A DNA stretch of 64,000 nt from Shinella kummerowiae (GTDB lineage Bacteria; Pseudomonadota; Alphaproteobacteria; Rhizobiales; Rhizobiaceae): contig NZ_WUMK01000005.1 in NCBI RefSeq assembly GCF_009827055.1, positions 372,001 through 436,000 of the forward strand, read 5' to 3'. The notes beneath the pieces are model-generated. The model did not search any database. It was not told the DNA's origin and worked only from the letters and a program-made list of their open reading frames with translations. A program made the translations under genes and the position numbers. Below, piece by piece: positions 25,312 to 33,782 of this stretch. Every line of letters starts with the position of its first letter. The stretch's first letter is position 1.

Positions 25312-26403
25312 TCAGGCGCCCGCAATGCCCATCCACGCCGTGCCATTCCAGAATTGCAGCTGGTGCAGCGTCATATTGTAGACGACCAGCCCCTCCGCCG
25401 GCGAGGAGATGGTGTTGCGTTGCGTCGTCGTCATGCGGGGCGGCAGGAAACCGCGGGTCGTGCTGGTCATGTCGACCAATGCGGACGCGTTCGGGGCCGT
25501 GATGCCAATGCCGATCTGGCCGGTGGTGGCCATTCGCAGGGCCTCGACGGTATCATTGACCTTGAAGACCAGCGGATGATTGCTCTTCGACGCCAGCATC
25601 ACATTGTTCGTGAAGGTGCCCATCACGAAGCGGACATTGTTCGTCGTGTCCTGCCCGCGGAAATAGGCGGCACCCGCACCGGACACGCCGATCGTCTTGT
25701 CGTAGTTGAGAAGGCTGTCCGTCGCGCCGGGCTGGCCGACGGTCAGGAGGTAGCGGATGTCCGTCGCGTTGACCCCGACAAAACCATCGGCTGCCTTCAG
25801 GTAGAGCGGGGTTTTCCAGGTGCTGCCGTCGGCGGAGACCTTTACGGCGAAATCGTCGTTGCCTGCGAGGCCCATTTCCGCCCGGCCGGACCAGTTGGTC
25901 TGGAACAACAGGGAGGCCGTGTTTGCCGCCCCCGCCTTGTTGACCTTGATCTGGTGCCCGGCGCCGGCATGGGTGAACAGGCTCGCCGCTGCGGCAACGG
26001 CGAGGCGATTGACGGTATCGGCATCCGTGTCGATGCCGAGCAGGGTGAGCCGCTCCGGCGGCGGCGCTGCCTTGATCCAGTTGCCATCGTGGAAAACATA
26101 GATGGCCTCACCGGTGGCGTCCCAAAGGGGCCAGCCCGGTTGCGGCGTAAAAAACACCCAGACACCATCCTGAAAGGCGGCAATCTTGTTGGTCTGGGCG
26201 GCGAAAACACCGGTTGGTGCGCTGCCGACAACATGGCGCTCGCCCTCCACCGGCGTGCCGGGTGGCGTGTTGCTGCCGACGCCGTTCACGCGAATATGGA
26301 GCACTGCATCAAGGATGCTCAGGGCCTCGTTGTGGGTGACGTGCTTCTGCGCCTGCGCGGGCATGATGTAGGGGAGTTTGAGAAGGTCGGTCTGTTCGCT
26401 CAC
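25312..26403 (-). CDS. DUF2793 phage-tail-type protein
   Basis: A 363-residue protein. The N-terminal LLKLPYIMPAQAQKHVTHNEAL is the DUF2793 signature found in tail-associated proteins of rhizobial prophages; the middle is a beta-rich repeat region and the C-terminal SALVDMTSTTRGFLPPRMT resembles the end of trimeric tail fibres. The start is GTG 26403 with AGGAG eight bases upstream. No capsid, portal, terminase, integrase or lysis gene lies nearby, so this is an orphan: a domesticated tail protein, a tailocin remnant, or a secreted adhesin. Confidence 0.75.
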   Translation of the reverse strand: MSEQTDLLKLPYIMPAQAQKHVTHNEALSILDAVLHIRVNGVGSNTPPGTPVEGERHVVGSAPTGVFAAQTNKIAAFQDGVWVFFTPQPGWPLWDATGEAIYVFHDGNWIKAAPPPERLTLLGIDTDADTVNRLAVAAAASLFTHAGAGHQIKVNKAGAANTASLLFQTNWSGRAEMGLAGNDDFAVKVSADGSTWKTPLYLKAADGFVGVNATDIRYLLTVGQPGATDSLLNYDKTIGVSGAGAAYFRGQDTTNNVRFVMGTFTNNVMLASKSNHPLVFKVNDTVEALRMATTGQIGIGITAPNASALVDMTSTTRGFLPPRMTTTQRNTISSPAEGLVVYNMTLHQLQFWNGTAWMGIAGA

Positions 26404-26819
26404 GGTCGGGCTCCTGTCCGGATGGAAGCCCAGTATGAGGCGGGTACGCGGAGTGGGGACGAAACAGGCGGTCGTCAGCGGAGAATCAGGCGATCTCGTC
26501 GAAAGTCGTTCACGGTACAAGCAATTGGGCGACCTGCCGGCACTCCATTAATTTCGTCGGCGCGGCCCAAGGCACCCGAGATATCCGGCCGTTGGCAACA
26601 GGCCATCACAGGCCCGTGATGATTTCCTGATTCCAGTTGAACGGCAGCAGGGCCTTATTCCCTTGTTTCTGCCGTATTTTGCCAGCAAATGATTCTGCGT
26701 CGCTGCACGGTGCTTCGCTGATTTGAGGCGAAGGACACAAATGCAGAAAGCCTCGCATGCGTACACATCCGAGGCCGGTAGAATGACGGAAGTCCCGTCG
26801 GAAAAACGGCAGAAGAGGC
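26404..26819. other. 416-bp intergenic region
   Basis: No convincing gene or RNA is seen. The part from 26620 to 26760 is somewhat richer in A and T. GACGGAAGTCCCGTC (26785-26799) is a small hairpin beyond the end of the glycan operon at 26820 and may help end transcription. Confidence 0.4.
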
Positions 26820-27239
26820 CTAGTGGGCCATCGCAAGGCGTTGACCGACGACACGCATGGTTTCAGCCATGCTGTGGGGGCAGGTCGACAGGACCTTCAG
26901 GAAGCAGTCTTTGCTGATGCGAAGGGCTTCGACGGCAGTGGAAGCCTTGACGGTCGCGTTGCGCTGCGTGCCGCAGAGAATGGCGATTTCGCCGACGACA
27001 GAACAGCAGCCTTCGGAGGCGATCTTCTGTTCGCCGGTGGGGCTGGCCTTGTATATGTCAACGACGCCGGAAAGCACGACATAGGCGGCATCGCCTTCAT
27101 CGCCTTCGTGGAAGAGTTCCTGGCCTTCGCGGTAGCTGACCCGGTTCGAGGCAAAGGCGAGCAATTTCAGCTTGCCCGCATCGATCCCTGAGAAGAGCGG
27201 AACACGTCGTAACATCTGTACTTCGTCGTTCAAGATCAT
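26820..27239 (-). CDS. stand-alone cyclic-nucleotide-binding domain protein
   Basis: A 139-residue protein that is only a Crp-type cyclic-nucleotide-binding domain. The phosphate-binding cassette is VVGEIAILCGTQRNATVKA (about residues 81-99), with the Glu and Arg that bind the ribose and cyclic phosphate; the GDAAYVVLSGVVDIY strand precedes it. No helix-turn-helix follows, so it is not a DNA-binding regulator. ATG 27239 is preferred to the upstream TTG. It lies 46 bases after the eroded ABC protein in the same orientation, so it may regulate that protein by binding cAMP or a related nucleotide. Confidence 0.85.
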   Translation of the reverse strand: MILNDEVQMLRRVPLFSGIDAGKLKLLAFASNRVSYREGQELFHEGDEGDAAYVVLSGVVDIYKASPTGEQKIASEGCCSVVGEIAILCGTQRNATVKASTAVEALRISKDCFLKVLSTCPHSMAETMRVVGQRLAMAH

Positions 27240-27285
27240 AACAGTCAACCGCCTCGATTTCGGCTATCTGATCACTTCACACTAG

Positions 27286-29997
27286 TCATGCTATCAACTG
27301 CTTGTATACCGTACCGCTTTCGACAATCGTCTCGTAGGTGCCGTCTTCCACCAAACTTCCGCCATCAAAAGCAAGCACCCTTTTAAAGTGTCTTGCAAGC
27401 GGGGTATTTGATAAAACCCAGACTACAGCAGGATTATCACCGCTCTTGGCCAGGAACGCAAGTGCCGCCTCCACGATATGCTCCTGGAGGTGGTGGTCCA
27501 CGCCTGAAAACGCGCGGTTGAAGATGTAGTAGTCCGACCTGCGGATCAGCGCGCGCGCAAGGCCCAGCTTCAGGCGTTGCAGGTTGTTCATTCGCCGCCC
27601 GCCGGCGCCAATGTTCGACTCAAGCCCCAGCACCATCAACGCCCGGTAGAGTTCCGGTCGATTGGCGAGCAATTCGCCACCAATCTCCCTGAGCTTCGAA
27701 ATGGCATCGCTGAAGCGATGATTGAGCTTGCCGAACACGATATTGTCCACCAGCGTTCCTGATGTCAGATAGGCATTCGGATTGTAACGTTCAATATACC
27801 CAAGGAGTTCCGTCGGCAGGTTCGCGTGGAACTGGTGACGCACCTCGACAATCTTGCGCATCAGCTTTTCGTCGAGCACACCGAAGCGATGGCGTGGCTC
27901 GATATAGAAGAAGCTGAGACGGATGAACGCAATCCTGTCTTCTTCGCTCGGTGTGGCATTGTGCCGCAGTTTCTGCAGCAGATGTTGATAGGTCGGAATC
28001 TCGTCCGCCCGCATGAAGGTGAGCTGCTCGAAGAACGGATGGTCGGGCGGCAGGTCGCTGAAGAGCTCCACCGTGCTCTCGGCAATTCCCTTGCCCATCT
28101 CGAAGAGTGCTTTGCCAAGGCCGCTTTCGCGCATGATGTTGCGGAAATAGGCCGTCTTGACGATCGCCTTGGTTGAGGCTTTCGGGTCGGGCATCATGCC
28201 GAAGAACAGGTTTTCGGCGACCGGCGCCTCGGTATTGTACTCGTTGTCCTCAAAGGGCACTACGAGATTGTTGAGGTCGCGGCGGCTCAGCTCTTCGCGC
28301 AGGTCACGGCGCATCTCGACGATCTGGGCGGCCAGTTCGGGATCGTGATCGTCGCCCAGCGATGAATGAAGCGCAAGCTGCAACACGTCGTCGGAAAGCT
28401 CGACGACATCCAGCACCGCCGTCATGGCGCCGTACAGTCCGTCCTTGCCGTTGGCGTGCAGTGTGCGCTCATCGATCCAGTTGCTGTTGAAGTCGAAATC
28501 CGGGTTGCCGGAGCGGCGGGCTTCGGTCACGTCCCATTTGCGCTGGTCGGCGGCGGAGCCGTTGTACTTCGCCGGCTCGATCGGCGCGTGCTTGAGGCCG
28601 TAGAGCAGGTTATCCTTGAGGCTGCCGTGGAAGAAGTAGGCCTCTGGCGAGGCATAGGAAATCCGCCGGCCGGTGATGGATTCCGGCAGGGCAAAGAGAT
28701 CATCCTCCCCGGCCGTGACCTTGCCGCCAGCAGGCCAGGTGACGCGGGCAAGTGCCTCGGCAAGCCGGTCGCCGCCACTGGCTGCAGCACCGATGATGGC
28801 GACCGTTTCGCCGGGGGCGATCTTTACCGTCACGTGCTCCAGCACCCGGCCCCCGATGTCGTCGTCAATCAGCAGGTTCGTGGTGCTGAGCGGGCAGTCC
28901 AGAACGGCTTCGTTCGCCGCGTTGATGGCCTGGATTTCCGGGTCGATCAGGCTGTCGGATTCGAATTGCTCGACCACCTGCTCGTATTTCACCTGCACGT
29001 CCTGGCGCACGAGCTCCCAGTCGATCAATTCCTTCAGCGGTCCGGGCAGTTCCTTGTAGGCATTGATGACCGCCACGAGCTGGCCGACATCGAGCTTGCC
29101 GACAATCGTAAGATAGCCGCCGATGCAATAGAAAAGGAAAGGCGTGAGCTGGGCCAGGAAGTTGTTCAGGAATTTGACCAGGAACTTCCACTGGTAGATG
29201 TCGTAGCGGATGCGGAAGATGCGCCCGAGGCGCTGGGCGATGTCGGCGCGTTCGTAGTTCGAGGTGTCGTAGGCGTGGATGGTGTCGATGCCGTCGACGA
29301 TCTCGGCGACGCGGCCGGCGAGCTGGCGGGCGGTGATCTGCCGCTCGCGGCCGAGCTCGATCAGCCGCCGGCGCATGCGCGGGATGATGCCGACCTGGAC
29401 TGCCGCCATGGCAAACGCGATGAAGCCCAGCCAGAAATGCTGGATGAAGATGAAGATCAGCGCGGTCAATGCCTGACCGCCGAGAAGGGCGGGCTGCACG
29501 AAGGCGTCCGCGGTGAAACCACCGAGCGGTTCCACCTCGTCTTTGATCATCGAGGAGACTTCGCCGGCCTTGACGTGCTTGAAATATTTGGGCGGGAACC
29601 GGAGGATCCGGTCGACGAGTTCATACCGGATGCGCCGCAGGAGCCGCTCACCAAGCCGGCCCTTGTAGGTGTTGATGAAATACTTGAACAGCCCGTTGAT
29701 GATAACCAGCACGAGGAACATCAGGCTGAGCGCCAGGAGCGACGGCATGCGCTCCAGCGGCAGGCCGGAATAGAGCTCGACATGTCCCCAGAACGGCAGG
29801 TCGAAGCTGATCGGCATGAAGAGCTGGGTATCACCCGGCGTTTCGAACCCGCTTCCCTGGATTGGACCGTTGACGATCTGCTTGGGCAGGTCGAACGCAA
29901 GGTAATAGGGAATCATCGACAAGCCGACGATCAGCAGGATCCAGAGCTGCTGCGGCCTTGTGTGATCCCAAATATACCGGGCGAGACTTTTTTCCAT
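27286..29997 (-). CDS. ABC exporter-like protein with an eroded, expanded ATPase domain
   Basis: A 903-residue inner-membrane protein. Residues 1-330 form an exporter-type membrane domain (LVLVIINGLFKYFINTYKGRLGERLLRRIRYELVDRIL, written here in part, is typical of MsbA/HlyB relatives). The ATPase part is strongly altered: the P-loop reads IIGAAASGGDR with no lysine; the signature is NNLQRLKLG instead of LSGGQ; Walker B is YYIFNRAFSGVD without the catalytic glutamate; the H-loop is LSNTP without histidine. Between the two halves lie about 250 extra residues. The motif that normally follows the Q-loop appears three times: GSLKDNLLYG, APVAENLFFG and GTLVDNIVFG. It probably does not hydrolyse ATP. 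It sits between three glycosyltransferases and a cyclic-nucleotide-binding protein. Confidence 0.8.
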   Translation of the reverse strand: MEKSLARYIWDHTRPQQLWILLIVGLSMIPYYLAFDLPKQIVNGPIQGSGFETPGDTQLFMPISFDLPFWGHVELYSGLPLERMPSLLALSLMFLVLVIINGLFKYFINTYKGRLGERLLRRIRYELVDRILRFPPKYFKHVKAGEVSSMIKDEVEPLGGFTADAFVQPALLGGQALTALIFIFIQHFWLGFIAFAMAAVQVGIIPRMRRRLIELGRERQITARQLAGRVAEIVDGIDTIHAYDTSNYERADIAQRLGRIFRIRYDIYQWKFLVKFLNNFLAQLTPFLFYCIGGYLTIVGKLDVGQLVAVINAYKELPGPLKELIDWELVRQDVQVKYEQVVEQFESDSLIDPEIQAINAANEAVLDCPLSTTNLLIDDDIGGRVLEHVTVKIAPGETVAIIGAAASGGDRLAEALARVTWPAGGKVTAGEDDLFALPESITGRRISYASPEAYFFHGSLKDNLLYGLKHAPIEPAKYNGSAADQRKWDVTEARRSGNPDFDFNSNWIDERTLHANGKDGLYGAMTAVLDVVELSDDVLQLALHSSLGDDHDPELAAQIVEMRRDLREELSRRDLNNLVVPFEDNEYNTEAPVAENLFFGMMPDPKASTKAIVKTAYFRNIMRESGLGKALFEMGKGIAESTVELFSDLPPDHPFFEQLTFMRADEIPTYQHLLQKLRHNATPSEEDRIAFIRLSFFYIEPRHRFGVLDEKLMRKIVEVRHQFHANLPTELLGYIERYNPNAYLTSGTLVDNIVFGKLNHRFSDAISKLREIGGELLANRPELYRALMVLGLESNIGAGGRRMNNLQRLKLGLARALIRRSDYYIFNRAFSGVDHHLQEHIVEAALAFLAKSGDNPAVVWVLSNTPLARHFKRVLAFDGGSLVEDGTYETIVESGTVYKQLIA

Positions 29998-30069
29998 CGA
30001 CGACTTCTATGCGCGAGAAAGGCCGCTGTCCTGTGTGAAGATTATAAGACAGGGGCAATACCGCAAGAA

Positions 30070-31245
30070 CTAGGAAGTCGTGCGCTGTTTTAGTAGGGCC
30101 CTCACGATTTCGGCGGTGCGATTGGCGCCATCTAGTTGCAAAACAGGCACATTTTTCTTTGTTTCAGCCGCAAGCGCGTCGGAAATTGCGCTGGCCAGCG
30201 TTTCCGCAGAAAGCGCGGATTCCGTCACGATGACCGCCTGGCCGAGTCGTTCCAGCCGTTGCGCCCGGGCCGTCTGCTCGGTCTCGCCACCCGACGCGAA
30301 GGGCACGAGTACCGACGCGCAGCCGGCCTGCAGCACATCGCAGACGGTATTGTAGCCCGCCTGCGATACCGACAGCCGGGCCGTGCTCAGCAGGCTGCGG
30401 AAATCGGTCCTGAAGCGTGCGAGCTCGACATTGTCAGCCGACTGCGCGGCGAAGCGTTCGAAATCGGTTTGCGGCATGTTGGGGCCGGCAATGACCAGCC
30501 AGCGCCCAATGTTGCGGATGCGATGGGACGCCTGGAGCGCTGCCTCGACCAGTCCTGCGCCGACCGCGCCACCACCGGCAGAGACGACGATGTCGTAGCG
30601 TTCGGCCGACGGATCCGCAGGCGCTGCGCCGACAAGGCCGGTATAGAGGACGCGATCCGCGATCTGGCTTGCCAGCGGAAAGGTATCTTCAAGCCGAACG
30701 AAGCCGGGGTCGCCATGCACGAGGACATGGTCGAAATGGCGAAGCACGAGGTCGATCGTCTCCTCGTCGCGGCCCGGTTTGGCGCGCTCCTGGAGAATGT
30801 CGCGCAGCGACGTCATAAGCAGCGGTCGCCGCTCGCTTTTCTCGATTGCGTCGATCAGCGGCAAAAGCTCGAAACGCACCTGCCGGCGGCCGAAGGGAAA
30901 GGCTTCGAGGATGACGACATCCGGCCGGCACGCATGGTAGGAGGCCAGAAGCTTGTCGCGCCGATCCGCCTTGAAGGCATCGTCGACGACGTTGCCGTTC
31001 GCATCGACGAGCGCCGAAAAACCACCGTCTCCGACTGCTATGGCAGGCAGGGCGACATGGTCGATGCCGGGGCCGGGGAATCCGTCGACCGGCATGCCGC
31101 CTGTCACGAGCGTGACGTCGAACCCGTTTTCCCCGAGCGCCCGCGCGATGCGGCTGGCGCGCGCCAGATGCCCGATGCCGAGCAGGTGTTGCACATAGAA
31201 GAAGACGCGCGGCCGGGCGCCGTTTGCCGCAGCAGGAACCGTCAT
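30070..31245 (-). CDS. MurG-like (GT-B) glycosyltransferase
   Basis: A 391-residue protein. The N-terminal VFFYVQHLLGIGHLARASRIA loop and the C-terminal SAGGGAVGAGLVE and LSVSQAGYNTVCDVLQAG motifs match the nucleotide-sugar-binding GT-B fold of MurG and GT28. It is soluble or peripheral. It overlaps the GT4 gene (ATGA). It resembles the protein at 32510-33709 in general plan; both start with GLGHL/GIGHL loops. The acceptor and sugar are unknown; a surface glycan is the natural guess from the neighbourhood. Confidence 0.78.
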   Translation of the reverse strand: MTVPAAANGARPRVFFYVQHLLGIGHLARASRIARALGENGFDVTLVTGGMPVDGFPGPGIDHVALPAIAVGDGGFSALVDANGNVVDDAFKADRRDKLLASYHACRPDVVILEAFPFGRRQVRFELLPLIDAIEKSERRPLLMTSLRDILQERAKPGRDEETIDLVLRHFDHVLVHGDPGFVRLEDTFPLASQIADRVLYTGLVGAAPADPSAERYDIVVSAGGGAVGAGLVEAALQASHRIRNIGRWLVIAGPNMPQTDFERFAAQSADNVELARFRTDFRSLLSTARLSVSQAGYNTVCDVLQAGCASVLVPFASGGETEQTARAQRLERLGQAVIVTESALSAETLASAISDALAAETKKNVPVLQLDGANRTAEIVRALLKQRTTS

Positions 31246-32510
31246 GCGGCTTCTCGCGCTCCGGCTTCGAAAAGCCCCTTCAATTGCGAGATGCTGGCGT
31301 GGTGATCGAAGCTGCCGCGCACCTTGGCTTCCGCCGCCTGGCCGAGCCGCTCCCGCAAGGCTGGGTCACGGATTGCCCTTTCGAGCGCGCCGGCGAGGGC
31401 GGCCGCGTCTTCGGAGGGCACCAACAGTCCGTTGACGTCATCCTCGAACAGTTCGGGAATGCCGGAAATATCCGTGGCGACGCAGGTCAAACGCTGGCTG
31501 GCCGCTTCCACCAGCACGTTGGGCAGACCGTCCCGGTCGCCGTCGGCGGTGATACGGCAGGCGAGCGCAAAGATGTCGGCCTTGCGATAGGCCTCCAGCA
31601 CATCCTTCTGATCGACGGCACCGAGCCAGGTGGTCCTGTCCGCAATGCCGAGTTCGTCCGCAAGCTTTTGCAGCTTCGGTCGCTCGCCGCCGTCGCCGGC
31701 ATGGACGAAACGCCAGTGGAGCTCGGCGGGAAGCTTGGCGAATGCCCGCAGCAGCACGTCATAGCCCTTTTTCGGCACGGCTCGCCCGACACTGATGATG
31801 GTGACAGGGGCGGCGGCATCGGAGCCGTCGCGCGGTGGCCGGGCATGCTCGAAGCGCGGAAAACGATCGAGGTCGAGGCCATGGTAGCTGAGATGCACCC
31901 GGTTGCGGTTCTGCGCGGCGAGGGTTTGCAGGTGCGCGTGGCCGCTCTTCGTGCAGGTCACGGCCCAATGGGCGGTCGCAAGCTTGCCGGCAAGCTCCCA
32001 ATCCTCGGAGGTCCAGATGTCCTTGGCGTGGGCGGAGACCGTCCAGGGAATACCGAGCATCTGGCTCGCATAGCTGGCGACGGAAGCCGGCGTGTGGATG
32101 AAATGCGCATGCAGCCAATCGGCACTTTCCGGCCATTCGCGCACGAGGACGGCGGCCTGACCGAAGCGGCGAAAACGGTTGCGGCTGAAATCCCGCCGCA
32201 GGTCCTTCAGGAACCGGCTAAACGCGGTGGCAAAACCGGGCGCGCGAAAACTTGTAAACAAGCCGCGCAGAACCCGGATCGGCTCCTCGTGCAGGTATTC
32301 CGGCAGATAATGCACCGGCGCCTTGATCTCGTCATGCACGGGGTGACGCTTGCGATCGGTCGGACGGCGGAGCGAAACGAGGACGAGGTCGAGCCCGGCG
32401 CGTTCAAGACCGAGCAATTCCTGCGCGATGAAGGTTTCCGACAAGCGCGGATAGCCCTTCAGGAGAACGACGATTTTTCGCGGCTGCGACAACGCGGCTT
32501 CGCCTCCCAT
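31242..32510 (-). CDS. family 4 glycosyltransferase
   Basis: A 422-residue GT-B glycosyltransferase. It opens with KIVVLLKGYPRLSETFIAQEL, the usual start of GT4 enzymes of polysaccharide loci, contains HAHFIHTPASVASYAS, SVGRAVPKKGYDVLL and the donor-site motif DGDRDGLPNVLVEA with the E-x7-E-like glutamates. It is coupled to both neighbours by stop/start overlaps at 31242 and 32510, so the three glycosyltransferases are made together. Confidence 0.88.
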   Translation of the reverse strand: MGGEAALSQPRKIVVLLKGYPRLSETFIAQELLGLERAGLDLVLVSLRRPTDRKRHPVHDEIKAPVHYLPEYLHEEPIRVLRGLFTSFRAPGFATAFSRFLKDLRRDFSRNRFRRFGQAAVLVREWPESADWLHAHFIHTPASVASYASQMLGIPWTVSAHAKDIWTSEDWELAGKLATAHWAVTCTKSGHAHLQTLAAQNRNRVHLSYHGLDLDRFPRFEHARPPRDGSDAAAPVTIISVGRAVPKKGYDVLLRAFAKLPAELHWRFVHAGDGGERPKLQKLADELGIADRTTWLGAVDQKDVLEAYRKADIFALACRITADGDRDGLPNVLVEAASQRLTCVATDISGIPELFEDDVNGLLVPSEDAAALAGALERAIRDPALRERLGQAAEAKVRGSFDHHASISQLKGLFEAGAREAA

Positions 32511-33709
32511 CAGGCAACGGGTGGCGTGAGGTCACGCGCGGCAAGCTCGTCGCCGACAATGCGGGCGATGTTGCGAAGCCCTTCGAGCCGCAGCTCGGGG
32601 TTGCCGCCCGAGGGGGGCGGGCGTTTCGGCAGGGCTTTCAGGGCGGCGGCAAGCCGCAGCGGGTCGCTCGATTCGTCCGGCAGCAGCATGTCGATCAGGC
32701 CAAGCTCTGCGGCGCGGGTGGCGCGTATCAGTTGCTCTTCACGCGGCTGCACGCGCGGCACGATCAATGCCGGCTTGTCGAAGGAGAGAATTTCGCAATA
32801 GGTGTTGTAGCCGCCCATGGCCACGACGGCCTGGGCACCGGCAACCAGGTCCTCCATGCGTGAATCGAACTCGATCACCTCGACATAGGGGATTTTCGCG
32901 GCTTCCTGCGTGAGCTTCGTGCGCTGTTCCTGCGGCATGTAGGGGCCAAGCACGATGAGCGCCCTGTGGGTCAACTCGGGATCCTGCTGGTAGGCCCGAA
33001 GGACGTCCTGCACCAGTTCCGCCCCATCGCCGCCGCCACCCGTGGTTACGAGCAGGTAGTCGCCGGACGGCTGATACTGGGCGCGGTCCATCTGAAGCGC
33101 GTTGCGTTGCAGGAAACCGACGAAATTCAATTTTTCCCGCACACCCTTCGGCACGTCGAGGCCGACGAGGGGGTCGTAGAAGTCCGGCGGACCATACACC
33201 CAGATATCGTCGTACAAGCGGTCGATCTTGTGCATGACGTCCTTGCGCTTCCACTCGGCTTCGAGCAGGTGCGGCGAGTCCATCACTTCGCGCAGGCCGA
33301 GAATGAGGCGTTTGCCACGGCTCTTGAGGTAGCTGAGCGTCTCTTCCACCTCGCCGCCGAGACCCATCGGCTCCTTGTCGATGATGAAGATGTCCGGATT
33401 GAAGGTTTCCGCGGTATGGCGGATGATCGACCGGCGCATGGTCAAAGTGTCTTCAAGATCGATATGTCGCTCCAGCGACGTGTACTCGCCGTTGCGCAGC
33501 TTGATGACGCTCGGGATCTTCACGAAGTCGACGCGGGCGCGATAATCGAAGGCGCCGGCGATCGTCGCGCCGGAAATGATCAGAACGTTGAGGCCGCGAT
33601 ACTCCTCCACCAGCGCATGGGCGATCGTGCGACACCGGCGCAGATGACCGAGGCCGAACGTGTCGTGGCTGTACATGAGGATGCGGGCGTGTTCGAAGCT
33701 CCGGCTCAT
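32510..33709 (-). CDS. MurG-like (GT-B) glycosyltransferase
   Basis: A 399-residue protein. ATG 33709 (MSRSFEHARI) has GGAGG eight bases upstream, while the longer frame overlaps nothing useful. LMYSHDTFGLGHLRRCRTIAHAL is the N-terminal loop of the MurG/GT28 fold; VTTGGGGDGAELVQDVL and VVAMGGYNTYCEILSF are the UDP-sugar pocket motifs. It is the first of the three glycosyltransferases, 73 bases behind the permease gene, and may be part of the same long operon. Substrate unknown. Confidence 0.78.
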   Translation of the reverse strand: MSRSFEHARILMYSHDTFGLGHLRRCRTIAHALVEEYRGLNVLIISGATIAGAFDYRARVDFVKIPSVIKLRNGEYTSLERHIDLEDTLTMRRSIIRHTAETFNPDIFIIDKEPMGLGGEVEETLSYLKSRGKRLILGLREVMDSPHLLEAEWKRKDVMHKIDRLYDDIWVYGPPDFYDPLVGLDVPKGVREKLNFVGFLQRNALQMDRAQYQPSGDYLLVTTGGGGDGAELVQDVLRAYQQDPELTHRALIVLGPYMPQEQRTKLTQEAAKIPYVEVIEFDSRMEDLVAGAQAVVAMGGYNTYCEILSFDKPALIVPRVQPREEQLIRATRAAELGLIDMLLPDESSDPLRLAAALKALPKRPPPSGGNPELRLEGLRNIARIVGDELAARDLTPPVA

Positions 33710-33782
33710 GGTGTAAGCCTCCGGGCTCCTGCCCAGTTCGCCTTCAAGCAACGGCGATTGTTCTGCATTCGTTATCCCAATT

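Noticed and set aside
25312-26403. Prophage in the window
   Set aside because: Only one tail-type gene is present; no integrase, capsid, portal, terminase, lysis gene or attachment repeats.
26548-26766. Small minus-strand gene of 72 codons
   Set aside because: Cys/Arg-rich sequence without a ribosome site or recognisable motif; probably chance.
27286-29997. Type I exporter for the giant repeat protein
   Set aside because: The ATPase motifs are lost, there is no peptidase or HlyD partner, and the neighbours are glycosyltransferases.
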